DNA from: Planctomycetota bacterium
GTDB taxonomy: Bacteria; Planctomycetota; UBA1135; UBA2386
Direction: 5' to 3'
NCBI GenBank assembly: GCA_016794035.1
Contig: JAEUHS010000063.1
Span: forward strand, 1-41,429
Length of the DNA: 41,429 nt
Numbering within the stretch: position 1 is the first letter of the stretch; the number at the start of each line of letters is the position of its first letter. Below are positions 1 to 8,701 of this stretch, one piece after another. The position numbers were made by a program, and so were the translations under genes. The notes beneath the pieces are model-generated. The model saw only the letters and a list, made by a program, of their open reading frames with translations, did no database searches and had not been told where the DNA came from.

Positions 1-51
1 CACGGCGGCGAGCGCGTCCCGCGCCCACAGGGTCGGCAGCCGCCGCCGCAA
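1..51 (-). CDS. Possible 5' end of a leftward gene (partial)
   Basis: On the minus strand an AGGA lies six nt before a TTG at 51, followed by an open frame to the window edge reading LRRRLPTLWARDALAAV. The arrangement (AGGA, short spacer, TTG) matches the one seen before fmt at 23208. Only 17 codons are visible, so neither the function nor the reality of the gene can be judged; it would be divergent from the ABC-F gene. Confidence 0.25.
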   Translation of the reverse strand, partial: MRRRLPTLWARDALAAV

Positions 52-55
52 TCGC

Positions 56-61
56 TATCCT
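56..61 (+). promoter_or_regulatory. -10-like hexamer upstream of the ABC-F gene
   Basis: TATCCT ends 11 nt before the ATG at 73, so transcription would begin about five nt before the start codon. No Shine-Dalgarno sequence is visible. It belongs to the recurring near-leaderless pattern of this window; no convincing -35 is seen. Confidence 0.3.
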
Positions 62-72
62 GCTCGCCCCAG

Positions 73-1704
73 ATGATCACCCTCACCGGCATCAACAAGC
101 GGCACGGCCACCAGGTCCTGTTCGTCGACGCGTCGCTGCAGCTCAACCCCGGCGAGAAGGTCGGCCTCACCGGTCCCAACGGCGCCGGCAAGTCGACCGT
201 GTTCCGGCTGATCACCGGCGAAGAGAAGCCCGACGAAGGCGACGTCGCGCTGCCCAAGCGCCTGACGCTCGGCTACTTCCGCCAGGACGTCGGCGAGATG
301 TCGGGCCGTTCGGTGCTCGACGAGGCGATCGCCGGCAGCGGCAAGGTCGGCGAACTGCACCACGAGATCGAGCAGCTGCAGCGGGACATGGCCGACCCCG
401 AAAAGGCGGACGACATGGACCGCATCCTCGAGCGCTACGGCGAGATCCAGGGCCAGTACCAGGACCTCGGCGGCTACGAACTCGAGGCCCGCGCCAAGGA
501 GGTGCTGCACGGCCTCGGCTTCCACGACGAGCAGATCGACGGCGACGTCGGTGCGTTGTCGGGCGGCTGGAAGATGCGCGTCGGCATGGCGACCGTGCTG
601 CTCGGCAACTTCGACGTGCTGTTGCTCGACGAGCCGACCAACCACCTCGACATCGAGTCGATCCTGTGGCTCGAGAAGTTCCTGCAGCAGACGAAGTCGG
701 CGGTGCTGATGACGTGCCACGACCGCGACTTCATGAACCGGCTGGTCGACCGCATCATCGACATCGACGACGGCGAGTTCGTCTCCTACACCGGCGACTA
801 CGACTTCATGGAGCGCGAGCAGAAGAACCGCTTCGCGCAGAAGGAGGCCACGTTCGCGCGCCAGGAGGCGATGATCGCCAAGATGCAGCGGTTCATCGAC
901 CGCTTCGGCACGCACGTCGCCAAGGCCGCGGCGGCGCAGAGCCGGCAGAAGAAGATGGACAAGATCGAGCGCATCGATCCGCCGAAGAAGCGCGAGGTCG
1001 TGCCGTTCGCGTGCAAGAAGCCGCCGCGCTCGGGCGACGACATCGTCAAGCTGCAGGGCGTCGGCAAGAGCTACGGGCCGAAGACGATCTACCGGGACCT
1101 CGAGTTCGAGGTCAAACGCGGCGAGCGCTGGTGCGTGATGGGCCAGAACGGCTCCGGCAAGACGACCCTGCTGAAGATGGTCGCCGGCCACCTCGAGCCG
1201 GACGCCGGCACCGTCAAGCTCGGCAGCGTCAAGATGGGCTACTTCGCGCAGCAGGCGCTGGACCTGCTCGACCCCGAGCTCACCGTGTACGAGCAGGTCG
1301 ATCGCAAGTTCCCGCTCGAGGCGACCGGCAGCAAGCGCACGCTGCTCGGCGCGTTCCAGTTCTCCGGCGACGACCAGGACAAGCGCATCGCGTTCCTCAG
1401 CGGCGGCGAGAAGTCGCGGCTCGTGCTCGCGCTGATGCTCTACGACCCGCCGAACTTCCTCGTGCTCGACGAGCCGACCAACCACCTCGACATGGCGACC
1501 AAGGAGATGCTGGTGCAGACGCTGCGCGACTACGACGGCACGATGCTGTTCGTCAGCCACGACCGCGTGTTCCTGCGCGGCCTCGCGACGCGCGTGCTCG
1601 ACGTCAGCGCGTGCACGCAGGGCAAGGCGCCGTTCGCGTATCCGGGCAGCTACCTCGAGTGGGTCGAACGCACCGGCACCGAGGCGCCAGGCGTGCATCG
1701 GTGA
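73..1704 (+). CDS. ABC-F family ATP-binding protein
   Basis: Soluble 543-residue protein with two tandem ABC ATPase domains and no membrane segments, the layout of the ABC-F family, whose members act on the ribosome (translation factors or antibiotic-protection proteins) rather than in transport. Domain 1 has Walker A GPNGAGKST (residues 34-42), signature LSGG (about 162-165) and Walker B ending DEPTNHLD (about 187-194). Domain 2 has GQNGSGKTT (357-365), LSGGE (about 442-446) and DEPTNHLD near 467-474. A charged linker around residues 250-320, rich in Lys, Arg and Gln, sits between them as expected for the interdomain linker of ABC-F. The ATG at 73 was chosen because it starts directly with the first ABC beta strand; a -10-like TATCCT lies just upstream. 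The exact subfamily (EttA, Uup, YbiT or a resistance type) cannot be fixed by eye. It ends convergently with the kinase gene. Confidence 0.93.
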   Translation: MITLTGINKRHGHQVLFVDASLQLNPGEKVGLTGPNGAGKSTVFRLITGEEKPDEGDVALPKRLTLGYFRQDVGEMSGRSVLDEAIAGSGKVGELHHEIEQLQRDMADPEKADDMDRILERYGEIQGQYQDLGGYELEARAKEVLHGLGFHDEQIDGDVGALSGGWKMRVGMATVLLGNFDVLLLDEPTNHLDIESILWLEKFLQQTKSAVLMTCHDRDFMNRLVDRIIDIDDGEFVSYTGDYDFMEREQKNRFAQKEATFARQEAMIAKMQRFIDRFGTHVAKAAAAQSRQKKMDKIERIDPPKKREVVPFACKKPPRSGDDIVKLQGVGKSYGPKTIYRDLEFEVKRGERWCVMGQNGSGKTTLLKMVAGHLEPDAGTVKLGSVKMGYFAQQALDLLDPELTVYEQVDRKFPLEATGSKRTLLGAFQFSGDDQDKRIAFLSGGEKSRLVLALMLYDPPNFLVLDEPTNHLDMATKEMLVQTLRDYDGTMLFVSHDRVFLRGLATRVLDVSACTQGKAPFAYPGSYLEWVERTGTEAPGVHR

Positions 1705-1737
1705 CGCTCTGCAGCGTTCGCGTAGGCGCCGAGCGGC

Positions 1738-1773
1738 GTGGCGGCGGAGATGCTGGCACGGAGCCGCCGCCGC
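1738..1773. terminator. Possible bidirectional terminator hairpin
   Basis: Between two convergent stop codons (1704 and 1796) lies an inverted repeat with arms GTGGCGGCGG (1738-1747) and CCGCCGCCGC (1764-1773), ten pairs including one G-U, with a 16-nt loop. There is no T-run, so it is not a classical intrinsic terminator, but stem-only terminators are common in GC-rich genomes. The repeat could also be chance in such GC-rich sequence. Confidence 0.35.
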
Positions 1774-1795
1774 TGCACCGATGCGGAGCACGACT

Positions 1796-4417
1796 TCACC
1801 GCGGCTTCAGACCGAGCTCGGACCGCATCGCGCGCGCCTCCTCGATCAGCACGGCGCCGCCGTCATGATCGCCGCGCTCCTGCACGACGCGACCGAGCGC
1901 GTGCAGGCTCTGCTCGATCGAGAAGTGCCCGCCGGGAAAGCAGGCACGCCGCATCGCCAGCGCCTCGCGGTGCATGGCCTCGGCCGCCGCGAGGTCGCCC
2001 TGGCCGCGCAGCGCCTCGGCGAGCTGGAACCGGCACAGGGCGGTGTGCGGGTGGCCGTCCGGGAACAGTCGGTCCATGCGCTCGATCGCGTCGCGGAACA
2101 GCGGCACCGCGGCCTCGAAGTCGCTCTTGGCCACCAGCAGGCAGCCGAGGTTGTGCAGCAGCGGCGGCAGGCTGGGGTGGGACGCCGGCAGGATGCGCTG
2201 CAGCATCGCCAGCGCCTCGCGGAACAGAGCCTCGGCGCCGTCGAGGTCGCCCTTCTGCTGCAGCAGGTGGCCGACGTTGTTCGTCTGCAGCGCGACGCGC
2301 GGATGGTCGCCGGGGAACAGCCGCCGGTACATCGCCAGGGACTCGCGCGCCAGCGCCTCGGCCTCGTCGAACTCGCGCAGGCCGACCAGCACGCCGCTGA
2401 GGCTGCTCATCGCGCCGGCGACCAGTTCGTGGTCGGAGCGGTGCAGGCGCCGCTGGCTGGCGAGCGCCGCCCGCAACAGGTCTGCGGCGCCGGCGAGGTC
2501 GCCCTTCATCTCGAGCACCTGTCCGAGCAGGCCCGAGCTGGTCGCCACGATCGGGTGGTCGTCGTCGACCAGGCCCTGCACCATCGTCAGTGCCTCGCGC
2601 AGCGTGGTCTCGGCCCCCGCGAGGTCCCCTTGACGCAGCTGCACCGCGCCGAGGCAGCGCAGCCCGCCGCTGAGCGGGATGCTGGCCTCGCCGTCGAGCC
2701 GTCGCCACATCTCGACCGCCCGCCGCTGCACCTGTTCGGAACGTCGGAAGTCCCCGGCCGACATCAGCGCCTGGCCGAGGTGGCTGAGCGTCAACGCGAA
2801 GTCGCGGTCGTCGGCCGGGCCCGTGCGCTCCCACATCTGCACCGCCTCGTCCAGCAGCGCGACCCCTTCCGCCGACTTGCCGAGCAGGTCCAGCGACGAC
2901 CCGAGCTGGCTCAGCGACAGCGCCATGGCGATGGAATCCTCGCCCTGCGTGCGGTGCCTCGCGACCGCACGTTCGAGCAGGCGCCGCGCCGACTCGGGCT
3001 TGCTGATCTGCAAGTACAGCGGCCCGATCGAGTCGAGCAGGTACAGCTCCGCCTCGGGAGTCGCGCGCAGGTCGCCGTTCTCGAGCCGCCTGGCCGCGCG
3101 GTCGAGCATCTCCTCGAGCAGCGTCGTGTCGCGGTCGAGCGCGGTCATCTGCTCGAGACCGCCGAGCGTGCCGGCCAGGAACTCGGCGATGACGCGCGAC
3201 TTGTCGCGGTCGATCTCCGCCTGGCGCCGCTCGCGCTCGGCCTGTTCGCGCTGCCGCTGCTCCTCCCGCCCGGCGGCGATGGCCGCCGCCTCGCTGGCCT
3301 GCGCCGCCTTGCGCGCGGCGATCTCGCGCTCGCCGGCCGCGAGAGCCTCGCGCAGCCCGAGCCCGGTGCCGATCAGTCCCACGATCAGCAGCAGCAGCGC
3401 GACCGCGAGCCCGGTGACGAGACCCTTGTTGCGTCGCGCGAACTTGGCCGCCTGGTACCAGGTGCTGGCGGGCCGCGCCGAGATCGGTTCGAACGCTAGG
3501 TGACGGCGGATGTCGGCCGCGAACGACTCCGCCGACGGGTAGCGGCGCGTCTTGTCCTTCTCGAGCGCCTTGCCGACGATCGTCTCGACGTCGCCGCGCA
3601 GGTGGCGGTCGATGCGCGACAGCCGCGTCGGCTCCTCCTCGCGGATCACCCGCAGGGCCTCGTGCACCATGCGCGCGCTCAGGTCGTACGGCATGCGCCC
3701 GGTGAGCAGTTCGTAGGTGATGACGCCGAGCGCGTAGACGTCGCTGCGTGTGTCGAGCTGGTGCGGATCGCCGCCGACCTGCTCCGGGCTCATGTACGGA
3801 ATCGTGCCGATGATCGCGCCGACGTCGGTCTGCAGCGTCGTGCGCTGCACGTCCGCGTCGGTCGCACGCGCGACGCCGAAGTCGAGGATCTTCGGCTGAC
3901 CGGTCTCGTCGACGAGGATGTTGCCCGGCTTCAGGTCGCGATGGATCACGCCCTTCTGGTGTGCGTGGCTCACGGCGTCGCAGACGCGCGCCATCAGTTC
4001 GAGGCGTTCGCGCGTGCCGAGCGAATGGTGGCGCGCGTAGAGATCGAGCTCCTCGCCGCGGATGAACTCCATCGCGAAGAACGGCAGCCGCCGGCCGTGC
4101 CCGTCGAGCACCGTGCCCGCTTCGTGGATCTGCGCGATGCCCGGATGCTGCAGCCGGCCGAGCACCTCGCACTCGTGCTCGAAGCGGCGCAGCATCTGCG
4201 GCGTCACGTGCCCGGGTCGGATCACCTTGAGCGCGACCGTGCGCCGCGGGCTCTCCTGCTGCGCTTCGTAGACCGCGCCCATGCCACCTTCGCCGACGAG
4301 GCCGACGATGCGATAGGTGCCGATCCGTTCCGGCAGCACGGTCGGAGGCGCGGGCATGCCCTGGCTGACGCGCGTGGCGTCGTCGTCGCCCCGCGCACTT
4401 TCGGGCCCGTGGTCCAT
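1796..4417 (-). CDS. Membrane-anchored Ser/Thr protein kinase with C-terminal TPR region
   Basis: Hanks-type protein kinase of 873 residues. The kinase domain spans about 34-305: glycine loop VGEGGMGAVY (41-50), VALK lysine K64, catalytic loop HRDLKPGN (159-166, D161), DFG (179-181) and SPEQ in the activation segment (210-213). All catalytic residues are present, so it should be active. One hydrophobic segment follows at about 332-354, then a Glu/Arg/Ala-rich stretch (about 360-415) that looks coiled-coil. The rest (about 450-873) is a run of tetratricopeptide-like helical repeats (for example LGQALMSAGDFRRSEQ and LLQQKGDLDGAEALFREAL). The topology suggests a cytoplasmic kinase with the TPR array on the far side of the membrane, sensing or scaffolding. 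This architecture is frequent in Planctomycetota. A TATCGT box ends six nt before the ATG. Substrates are unknown. Confidence 0.95.
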   Translation of the reverse strand: MDHGPESARGDDDATRVSQGMPAPPTVLPERIGTYRIVGLVGEGGMGAVYEAQQESPRRTVALKVIRPGHVTPQMLRRFEHECEVLGRLQHPGIAQIHEAGTVLDGHGRRLPFFAMEFIRGEELDLYARHHSLGTRERLELMARVCDAVSHAHQKGVIHRDLKPGNILVDETGQPKILDFGVARATDADVQRTTLQTDVGAIIGTIPYMSPEQVGGDPHQLDTRSDVYALGVITYELLTGRMPYDLSARMVHEALRVIREEEPTRLSRIDRHLRGDVETIVGKALEKDKTRRYPSAESFAADIRRHLAFEPISARPASTWYQAAKFARRNKGLVTGLAVALLLLIVGLIGTGLGLREALAAGEREIAARKAAQASEAAAIAAGREEQRQREQAERERRQAEIDRDKSRVIAEFLAGTLGGLEQMTALDRDTTLLEEMLDRAARRLENGDLRATPEAELYLLDSIGPLYLQISKPESARRLLERAVARHRTQGEDSIAMALSLSQLGSSLDLLGKSAEGVALLDEAVQMWERTGPADDRDFALTLSHLGQALMSAGDFRRSEQVQRRAVEMWRRLDGEASIPLSGGLRCLGAVQLRQGDLAGAETTLREALTMVQGLVDDDHPIVATSSGLLGQVLEMKGDLAGAADLLRAALASQRRLHRSDHELVAGAMSSLSGVLVGLREFDEAEALARESLAMYRRLFPGDHPRVALQTNNVGHLLQQKGDLDGAEALFREALAMLQRILPASHPSLPPLLHNLGCLLVAKSDFEAAVPLFRDAIERMDRLFPDGHPHTALCRFQLAEALRGQGDLAAAEAMHREALAMRRACFPGGHFSIEQSLHALGRVVQERGDHDGGAVLIEEARAMRSELGLKPR

Positions 4418-4423
4418 GCCGCC

Positions 4424-4429
4424 ACGATA
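4424..4429 (-). promoter_or_regulatory. -10-like hexamer of the kinase gene
   Basis: TATCGT on the minus strand ends six nt before the kinase ATG at 4417. Transcription from it would start at or within a nucleotide or two of the ATG, giving a leaderless mRNA. No clear -35 is visible. It is divergent from the promoter at 4459-4486. Confidence 0.35.
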
Positions 4430-4458
4430 GCGGCGTGGCGCGGGACACCGACGCGGGA

Positions 4459-4486
4459 TTGCCCGGCACGTCGCGGCGTCTACCCT
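4459..4486 (+). promoter_or_regulatory. Candidate promoter for leader ORF and glycosyltransferase
   Basis: TTGCCC (4459-4464), a 16-nt spacer, then TACCCT (4481-4486). The expected transcription start, about seven nt downstream, coincides with the ATG at 4493 that opens a 13-codon ORF. This supports a leaderless message for that short ORF. Confidence 0.4.
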
Positions 4487-4492
4487 CGCGGC

Positions 4493-4534
4493 ATGGCCGC
4501 TCGCCGCCAGTCGCCTCGCCGGGCCCTCGCATGA
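4493..4534 (+). CDS. Possible 13-residue leader peptide coupled to the glycosyltransferase
   Basis: ATG at 4493 opens a 13-codon frame (MAARRQSPRRALA) whose stop overlaps the glycosyltransferase ATG at 4531 as ATGA. A -10-like TACCCT lies six nt upstream of its ATG. Together these suggest that ribosomes load on a leaderless mini-ORF and reinitiate on the main gene, which itself has no Shine-Dalgarno sequence. The peptide is Arg-rich (5 of 13). No function is known; the arrangement could be coincidental. Confidence 0.3.
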   Translation: MAARRQSPRRALA

Positions 4535-5661
4535 CCGCGGCGATGATCGCCCTGGCGGCGTTCTGGCTGTTCTGGGCGCTGCACGACCTGTGGGCGGTGG
4601 CCCGGCTGCCGGAACTGCCGCCGCTGCGAACGCACGCCCCGGTGGCGCAGGTCACGATCGTGATGGCGGTGCGCGACGACGTGCTGCACGTCGAGGAGTC
4701 CGTACGGCACCTGCTGGCGCAGCGGCACGTGCAGCTGCGGCTGATCGTGGTCGACGACCGCAGCGAGGACGGCACCGGCGACGTGCTGGCGCGGATCGCG
4801 GCCGACGAGCCGCGGCTGCACGTCGTCACCGTGCGAGACCTGCCACCCGACTGGCTCGGCAAGAGCCACGCGCTGCACGTGGGCACCGCCGACGTGGCGA
4901 CACGCTGGCTGCTGTTCACCGACGCCGACGCGCACCTCGGGCCCGACACGCTGGCGCGCGCGATCGACGCCGCCGAACGCGCGGACGCACAGCACGTGTC
5001 GCTGCTGCCGACGCACCGCGGCACGACGTTCCTCGGCCGCGCGTGCCTGCTGGCGTTCCAGCTGGTGATCCAGCGCCGCGTGGCCGCCGTCAACGGCCCC
5101 CGCCAGCGGAGCTTCGTCGGCACCGGCGCGTTCAACCTGGTGCGCAGCGACGCCTACCGCGCCGTCGGCGGCCACCTGCCGCTGCGGCTCGAGGTCGTCG
5201 ACGACGTCTGGCTCGGTTGCCTGCTGTTCCGCGCCGGCTTCCGTTCGCGCGTCTGGCTGGCACACCACGACTTCGCGATCGACTGGGGGGCGACGCCGCA
5301 CGCGCTGGTGCGCGTGGTCGAGAAGAACATGTTCGCCGTGCTGCGCTACCGCACGTGGCTCGCCGCGGTCGCCGTGCTGCTCGGCACGGTCCTGCTGCTC
5401 GCGCCGCTGCTCGCGCCCGTGTTCGCGGGTGCGCTCGGCTGGCTGCCGTTCGGCTGCTACCTCGCGACCGGCCTCGCCGGCGCCGTGCTCGCCCGCCGCC
5501 TGGGCTGGGAACCGCTCGCCGGGCTGCTGACGCCGTGGTCGCGGCTCGCGCTGCCGTTCGCGATGGCGAACTCGGCGTGGGTCACGCTGCGACAGGGCGG
5601 CGTGCGCTGGCGCGGCACGTTCTATCCGCTGGCGCAGCTGCGGCGCGGGCAGGCGCCGTAG
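4531..5661 (+). CDS. Membrane-associated family 2 glycosyltransferase
   Basis: A 376-residue GT2 enzyme, likely transferring a sugar from a nucleotide-sugar to a lipid or other membrane acceptor. An N-terminal hydrophobic helix (about 3-24) is followed by the GT-A domain: VDDRSEDGTG (74-83), the metal-binding FTDADA (129-134), an FVGTGAFNLVR acceptor-region motif (195-205) and EVVDD (221-225) supplying the likely catalytic acid. Two C-terminal hydrophobic segments (about 276-298 and 303-322) anchor it. The layout resembles hopene-associated HpnB-like and carotenoid (CrtQ-like) glycosyltransferases, but the acceptor cannot be told. The ATG at 4531 was preferred to one 96 nt upstream because it begins directly at the hydrophobic helix and overlaps the leader ORF stop. 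It ends four bases from the convergent gene. Confidence 0.85.
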   Translation: MTAAMIALAAFWLFWALHDLWAVARLPELPPLRTHAPVAQVTIVMAVRDDVLHVEESVRHLLAQRHVQLRLIVVDDRSEDGTGDVLARIAADEPRLHVVTVRDLPPDWLGKSHALHVGTADVATRWLLFTDADAHLGPDTLARAIDAAERADAQHVSLLPTHRGTTFLGRACLLAFQLVIQRRVAAVNGPRQRSFVGTGAFNLVRSDAYRAVGGHLPLRLEVVDDVWLGCLLFRAGFRSRVWLAHHDFAIDWGATPHALVRVVEKNMFAVLRYRTWLAAVAVLLGTVLLLAPLLAPVFAGALGWLPFGCYLATGLAGAVLARRLGWEPLAGLLTPWSRLALPFAMANSAWVTLRQGGVRWRGTFYPLAQLRRGQAP

Positions 5662-5665
5662 CGGC

Positions 5666-7240
5666 TCAGCGCGGGCGCGGCTGGGTCAGTCGTTCGGTCG
5701 CCGAGTCGAGCCCGCTGGGCAGCTCGGGATTCCAGGCCGGGTCGTCGATACGGAACCCGGTCGGTCGGCGCGCGCCGTCGAGCCGCCATTCGGTCGGCAA
5801 CAGCAGCGGTCCGAACGGCGTCGTCGCGACGATCTGCCAGGCCTGCGCGCGGGGGGTGCCGGCCCGTTCGATCACGCTGGCGATCTCGCCGGTGCTCGCC
5901 ACCACCATCAGCTGCAGTTCCGTCGGCCCGAGAGCACGGTGAGCGATCTGCACGACCAGCGCCTGTTGCTCGGCCGAGTCGGCCTCAGGCCGCCGGATCA
6001 GCGTCGTGCCCGGATCCAGCAGCATCACCGGCAGGAACACACGGGTCAGCAGATCGAGAAAGCGACCGCGCGCCGAGACCCGCGGCCGCGGCTCGGGCCC
6101 ACCACCCCAGATGACATCACGATCCGCCGCCGTGTCGAGCACCGCGACCTCCCACTGCGTCGCGCGATTGCCCGGCGGCACGACGCCGTGGTTCTCCAGG
6201 CGGAACAGACCAGCGCTGCGATCCCACAGCACTCGCACTTCGCCGATCCAGCAGGCGAACGTCGTCAGGTCGCCGAAGCCACGGCCGCCGTAGCGCTGCA
6301 CGACCTTGCCAGCGAGCGCGAGCGCGTCCGGCGTGCGACCGGCGCCGTCGGCGCGCGCTTCTCCGCGCAGGGAGCGACTCGGGACACCGCGCGCCTGGGC
6401 CAGCGGGTCGACCCGCCAGACGTACGACAACTCGTCCCAGACCATCTTGTCGCTGCGTCCGCGCAGCCAGCTGCGCCAGTTGTTGACGGAGGTGTCCGGA
6501 CCGGGACCGTCGGCCACGAGATCGTTCAGCATCGCCGGGCCGTCGAACGGAGTCGGCGGCGTCACCAGCGTGTCGAGCTGGCGCACGTCGCGCTGCAGGT
6601 CGGCACCGGCGTCGAGGCGCCGGCGTCGTTCCACCTCGGGCCCGGGCAACGGCTCGCCGCTGGCCACCGCGTACCGCACGATCGGTCGATCGGTGACGCA
6701 GCGGGCCGCAAAGGCGATCGTCCGGGCGAGCGCGTCGCGGTCGGCGGCACTCCACGTCTCCGCGGCCCCCGACGATGCGAAGTAGAACAGGTGACCCTGC
6801 CGCCAGATCGCGACCTTCGAGTCGCCCGGCCACTGGATCGCCTCCATCTCGGGCCCGCGCACGTCGGGCGGCATCTGCGCGATCTCGGCCGCCGTCGGCA
6901 GCAGCCAGCCACGGGCGAAGTGCGCGCCGCAGTCGCCGAGGAACACGGTCGGCACGTTCCATCGCTCGAGCTCCCCGAACGGCAGCGCGCCGGCGTCCCG
7001 CGCGACGTCGGGCCAGTCGACGACCACGACGTCGGCCAGGCGCAGGGCCAGCGGACCGCAGACGATGCGCTGCACGAGGCGCGGCGGCAGACCACGTTCG
7101 CGCAGCAGGACCGTGAGCCGCTCGGTGTTGTCGTCGTGCAGGGACCCGACCAGGGCCACCGAAGGCCGCGCCTGCGCGATCGCCGGTGCGGCAGGTACGA
7201 CGAGACATGCCAGGACCAGGTGCGGAAGGGCTGTCTTCAT
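5666..7240 (-). CDS. Secreted protein of unknown function
   Basis: A 524-residue protein with a clear signal peptide (MKTALPHLVLACLVVPAAPAIAQA, cleavage near residue 22). I do not recognise a family over the whole length. The first ~190 residues have alternating strands and loops such as VALVGSLHDDN, VVVVDWPDV and VPTVFLGDCGAHF that look like a Rossmann or glutamine-amidotransferase/ThuA-like fold, used in many planctomycete secreted proteins; this is only an impression. The remainder contains several Trp-rich segments and no further membrane helix. It lies downstream of the pyrE-fusion pair on the same strand, after a 108-bp gap, and ends against the convergent glycosyltransferase. Codon use looks like that of its neighbours. 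Confidence 0.8.
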   Translation of the reverse strand: MKTALPHLVLACLVVPAAPAIAQARPSVALVGSLHDDNTERLTVLLRERGLPPRLVQRIVCGPLALRLADVVVVDWPDVARDAGALPFGELERWNVPTVFLGDCGAHFARGWLLPTAAEIAQMPPDVRGPEMEAIQWPGDSKVAIWRQGHLFYFASSGAAETWSAADRDALARTIAFAARCVTDRPIVRYAVASGEPLPGPEVERRRRLDAGADLQRDVRQLDTLVTPPTPFDGPAMLNDLVADGPGPDTSVNNWRSWLRGRSDKMVWDELSYVWRVDPLAQARGVPSRSLRGEARADGAGRTPDALALAGKVVQRYGGRGFGDLTTFACWIGEVRVLWDRSAGLFRLENHGVVPPGNRATQWEVAVLDTAADRDVIWGGGPEPRPRVSARGRFLDLLTRVFLPVMLLDPGTTLIRRPEADSAEQQALVVQIAHRALGPTELQLMVVASTGEIASVIERAGTPRAQAWQIVATTPFGPLLLPTEWRLDGARRPTGFRIDDPAWNPELPSGLDSATERLTQPRPR

Positions 7241-7348
7241 GGGCAGAGATGCAGCACCCCCAGTGTGCCGCAGGCCGCCGCCGCAGGGCAGGTGGACTGG
7301 CGTTTCCAGCCTGCGGTCGGTGCCTCTCGCCCTGGCAGGACTCCCGTG

Positions 7349-8701
7349 CTACTCCAACGCGAACCCCAGCCGCCGCAGCTCGTCGCGCAGCGTCGCACGC
7401 GCCTTCGCATACGAGCTGTCCGCGCCCCAGGCCGCGGCCATGCGTTCGGTCCAGCCCTTCTGCTCGTTGACCGGCCGGCCGTTGTAGCCGCCCTGTTCGG
7501 CGTTCGCGCGGCGCGCCCAGGCGCGCATGACCTCGTCGGCGCCGTCGAGCACGGCGTCGGTCGCGGGTTCGTAGCGGTCCCAGTGCAGCACGCCGGCCAG
7601 CGGCATACGGCCGCGCGGCACCGGATCGTCGGCCGGCACGCCGACCGTCATGCCGAACACGACGAACACGTGCGGCGGCAGCGCGAGCCGTTCGGCGAGT
7701 TCGATCGGGTGGTTGCGCGCGGCGCCGATCATGCAGGCGCCGAGGCCCTCGGCTTCGGCGGCGAGCTGCAGGTTCTGGCCGAGCAGCGCGGCGTCGACGG
7801 TCGCCTGCAGGAACAGCTCGAGGCTCTGCGCCTGCACCTCGGTGCCGTGCCGGCCGCAGGCCGCCGCGAGCTTGTGCAGGTCGGCGCAGACGGCGAAGAA
7901 CACCGGCGCCTCGACGATGTGCCGCTGGCCGCCGCACAGCCGCGCGCAGTCGTTCTTGATCGCTTCGTCGCGCACGGCGACGACCGCATACGCCTGGATG
8001 TAGCTCGAGGTCGACGCGTGGCGGGCGGCGTCGACCAGCCGTTCGATCTGCGCCCGCGGCAGCGCATCGCGCCGGTACGAACGGTGGCTGCGATGACGGA
8101 ACATCTGCGCGACCGTGCTCCAGGGCTCGCCGTGCAGCGCGCAGACCGCGGCGCGCAGGTCCTCGGGCCGGTCGAGGTCGGCGTGCACCCACGGGTTGCC
8201 GGTCTCGACGACCCGCACGCGCGAACGGTCGGCGCGCACGACGTCGCGCAGCACGGCGCCGGGCCGGTCGATCTCGGCGAACGCCTGCCGCGTCAGCCAC
8301 ACCGGATGGCCGGCGCGCTCGCGGAACAGCGGCAGCGCGATCTCGCAGCCCTCGCGGCCGCACAGCGTGCGGAGCGCCAGCACCGTGTCCGCGGTCACCA
8401 GCGCGTGGTCGACCGGGAACACCAGCACCGACTCGGCTTCGGCCGGCAGCGCCAGGTAGGCAGCGCGCAGGCTGTCGGCCATCTCGCCGCCGCCCGAGAC
8501 CGTGACGACCTGCACGCCGAGCGAGGCCGGCAGCGCGTCGGCTCCGTCGCGGCGCACGACCAGGATCTCGTCGACACCGGCGGTGCGGCAGGTCGCGACG
8601 ACGCGTCCGATCGGCGTGCGCCCGCCGAGATCGAGCAGCGCCTTGTCGGCGCCCATGCGTTCGCCGAGGCCGGCCGCCGGCACGATCGCGACGGCGGTCA
8701 T
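7349..8701 (-). CDS. Fusion: MocA/MobA-like nucleotidyltransferase plus NfsA-like nitroreductase
   Basis: One 450-residue frame joins two enzymes. Residues 1-190 are an NTP-transferase domain of the MobA/MocA/IspD type: a VPAAGLGERMGADKALLDLGG-like nucleotide loop (7-27), FPVDHALV (95-102) with the metal-site Asp, GHP (131-133) and a closing DLDRPED (175-181). Residues about 200-450 are a flavin-dependent nitroreductase very like NfsA: RHRSHRSYRR (202-211) for FMN phosphate, the ASTSSYIQAYAV stretch (229-240), LCGGQRHI (255-262) and GLGACMIGAARNHP (319-332). The ATG at 8701 overlaps the pyrE stop as ATGA, so the two are translationally coupled. NfsA-like enzymes reduce nitro compounds or flavins with NAD(P)H; MocA-like domains cytidylylate or adenylylate molybdopterin. 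Why they should be fused here is unknown. I see no break in the frame. Confidence 0.88.
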   Translation of the reverse strand: MTAVAIVPAAGLGERMGADKALLDLGGRTPIGRVVATCRTAGVDEILVVRRDGADALPASLGVQVVTVSGGGEMADSLRAAYLALPAEAESVLVFPVDHALVTADTVLALRTLCGREGCEIALPLFRERAGHPVWLTRQAFAEIDRPGAVLRDVVRADRSRVRVVETGNPWVHADLDRPEDLRAAVCALHGEPWSTVAQMFRHRSHRSYRRDALPRAQIERLVDAARHASTSSYIQAYAVVAVRDEAIKNDCARLCGGQRHIVEAPVFFAVCADLHKLAAACGRHGTEVQAQSLELFLQATVDAALLGQNLQLAAEAEGLGACMIGAARNHPIELAERLALPPHVFVVFGMTVGVPADDPVPRGRMPLAGVLHWDRYEPATDAVLDGADEVMRAWARRANAEQGGYNGRPVNEQKGWTERMAAAWGADSSYAKARATLRDELRRLGFALE

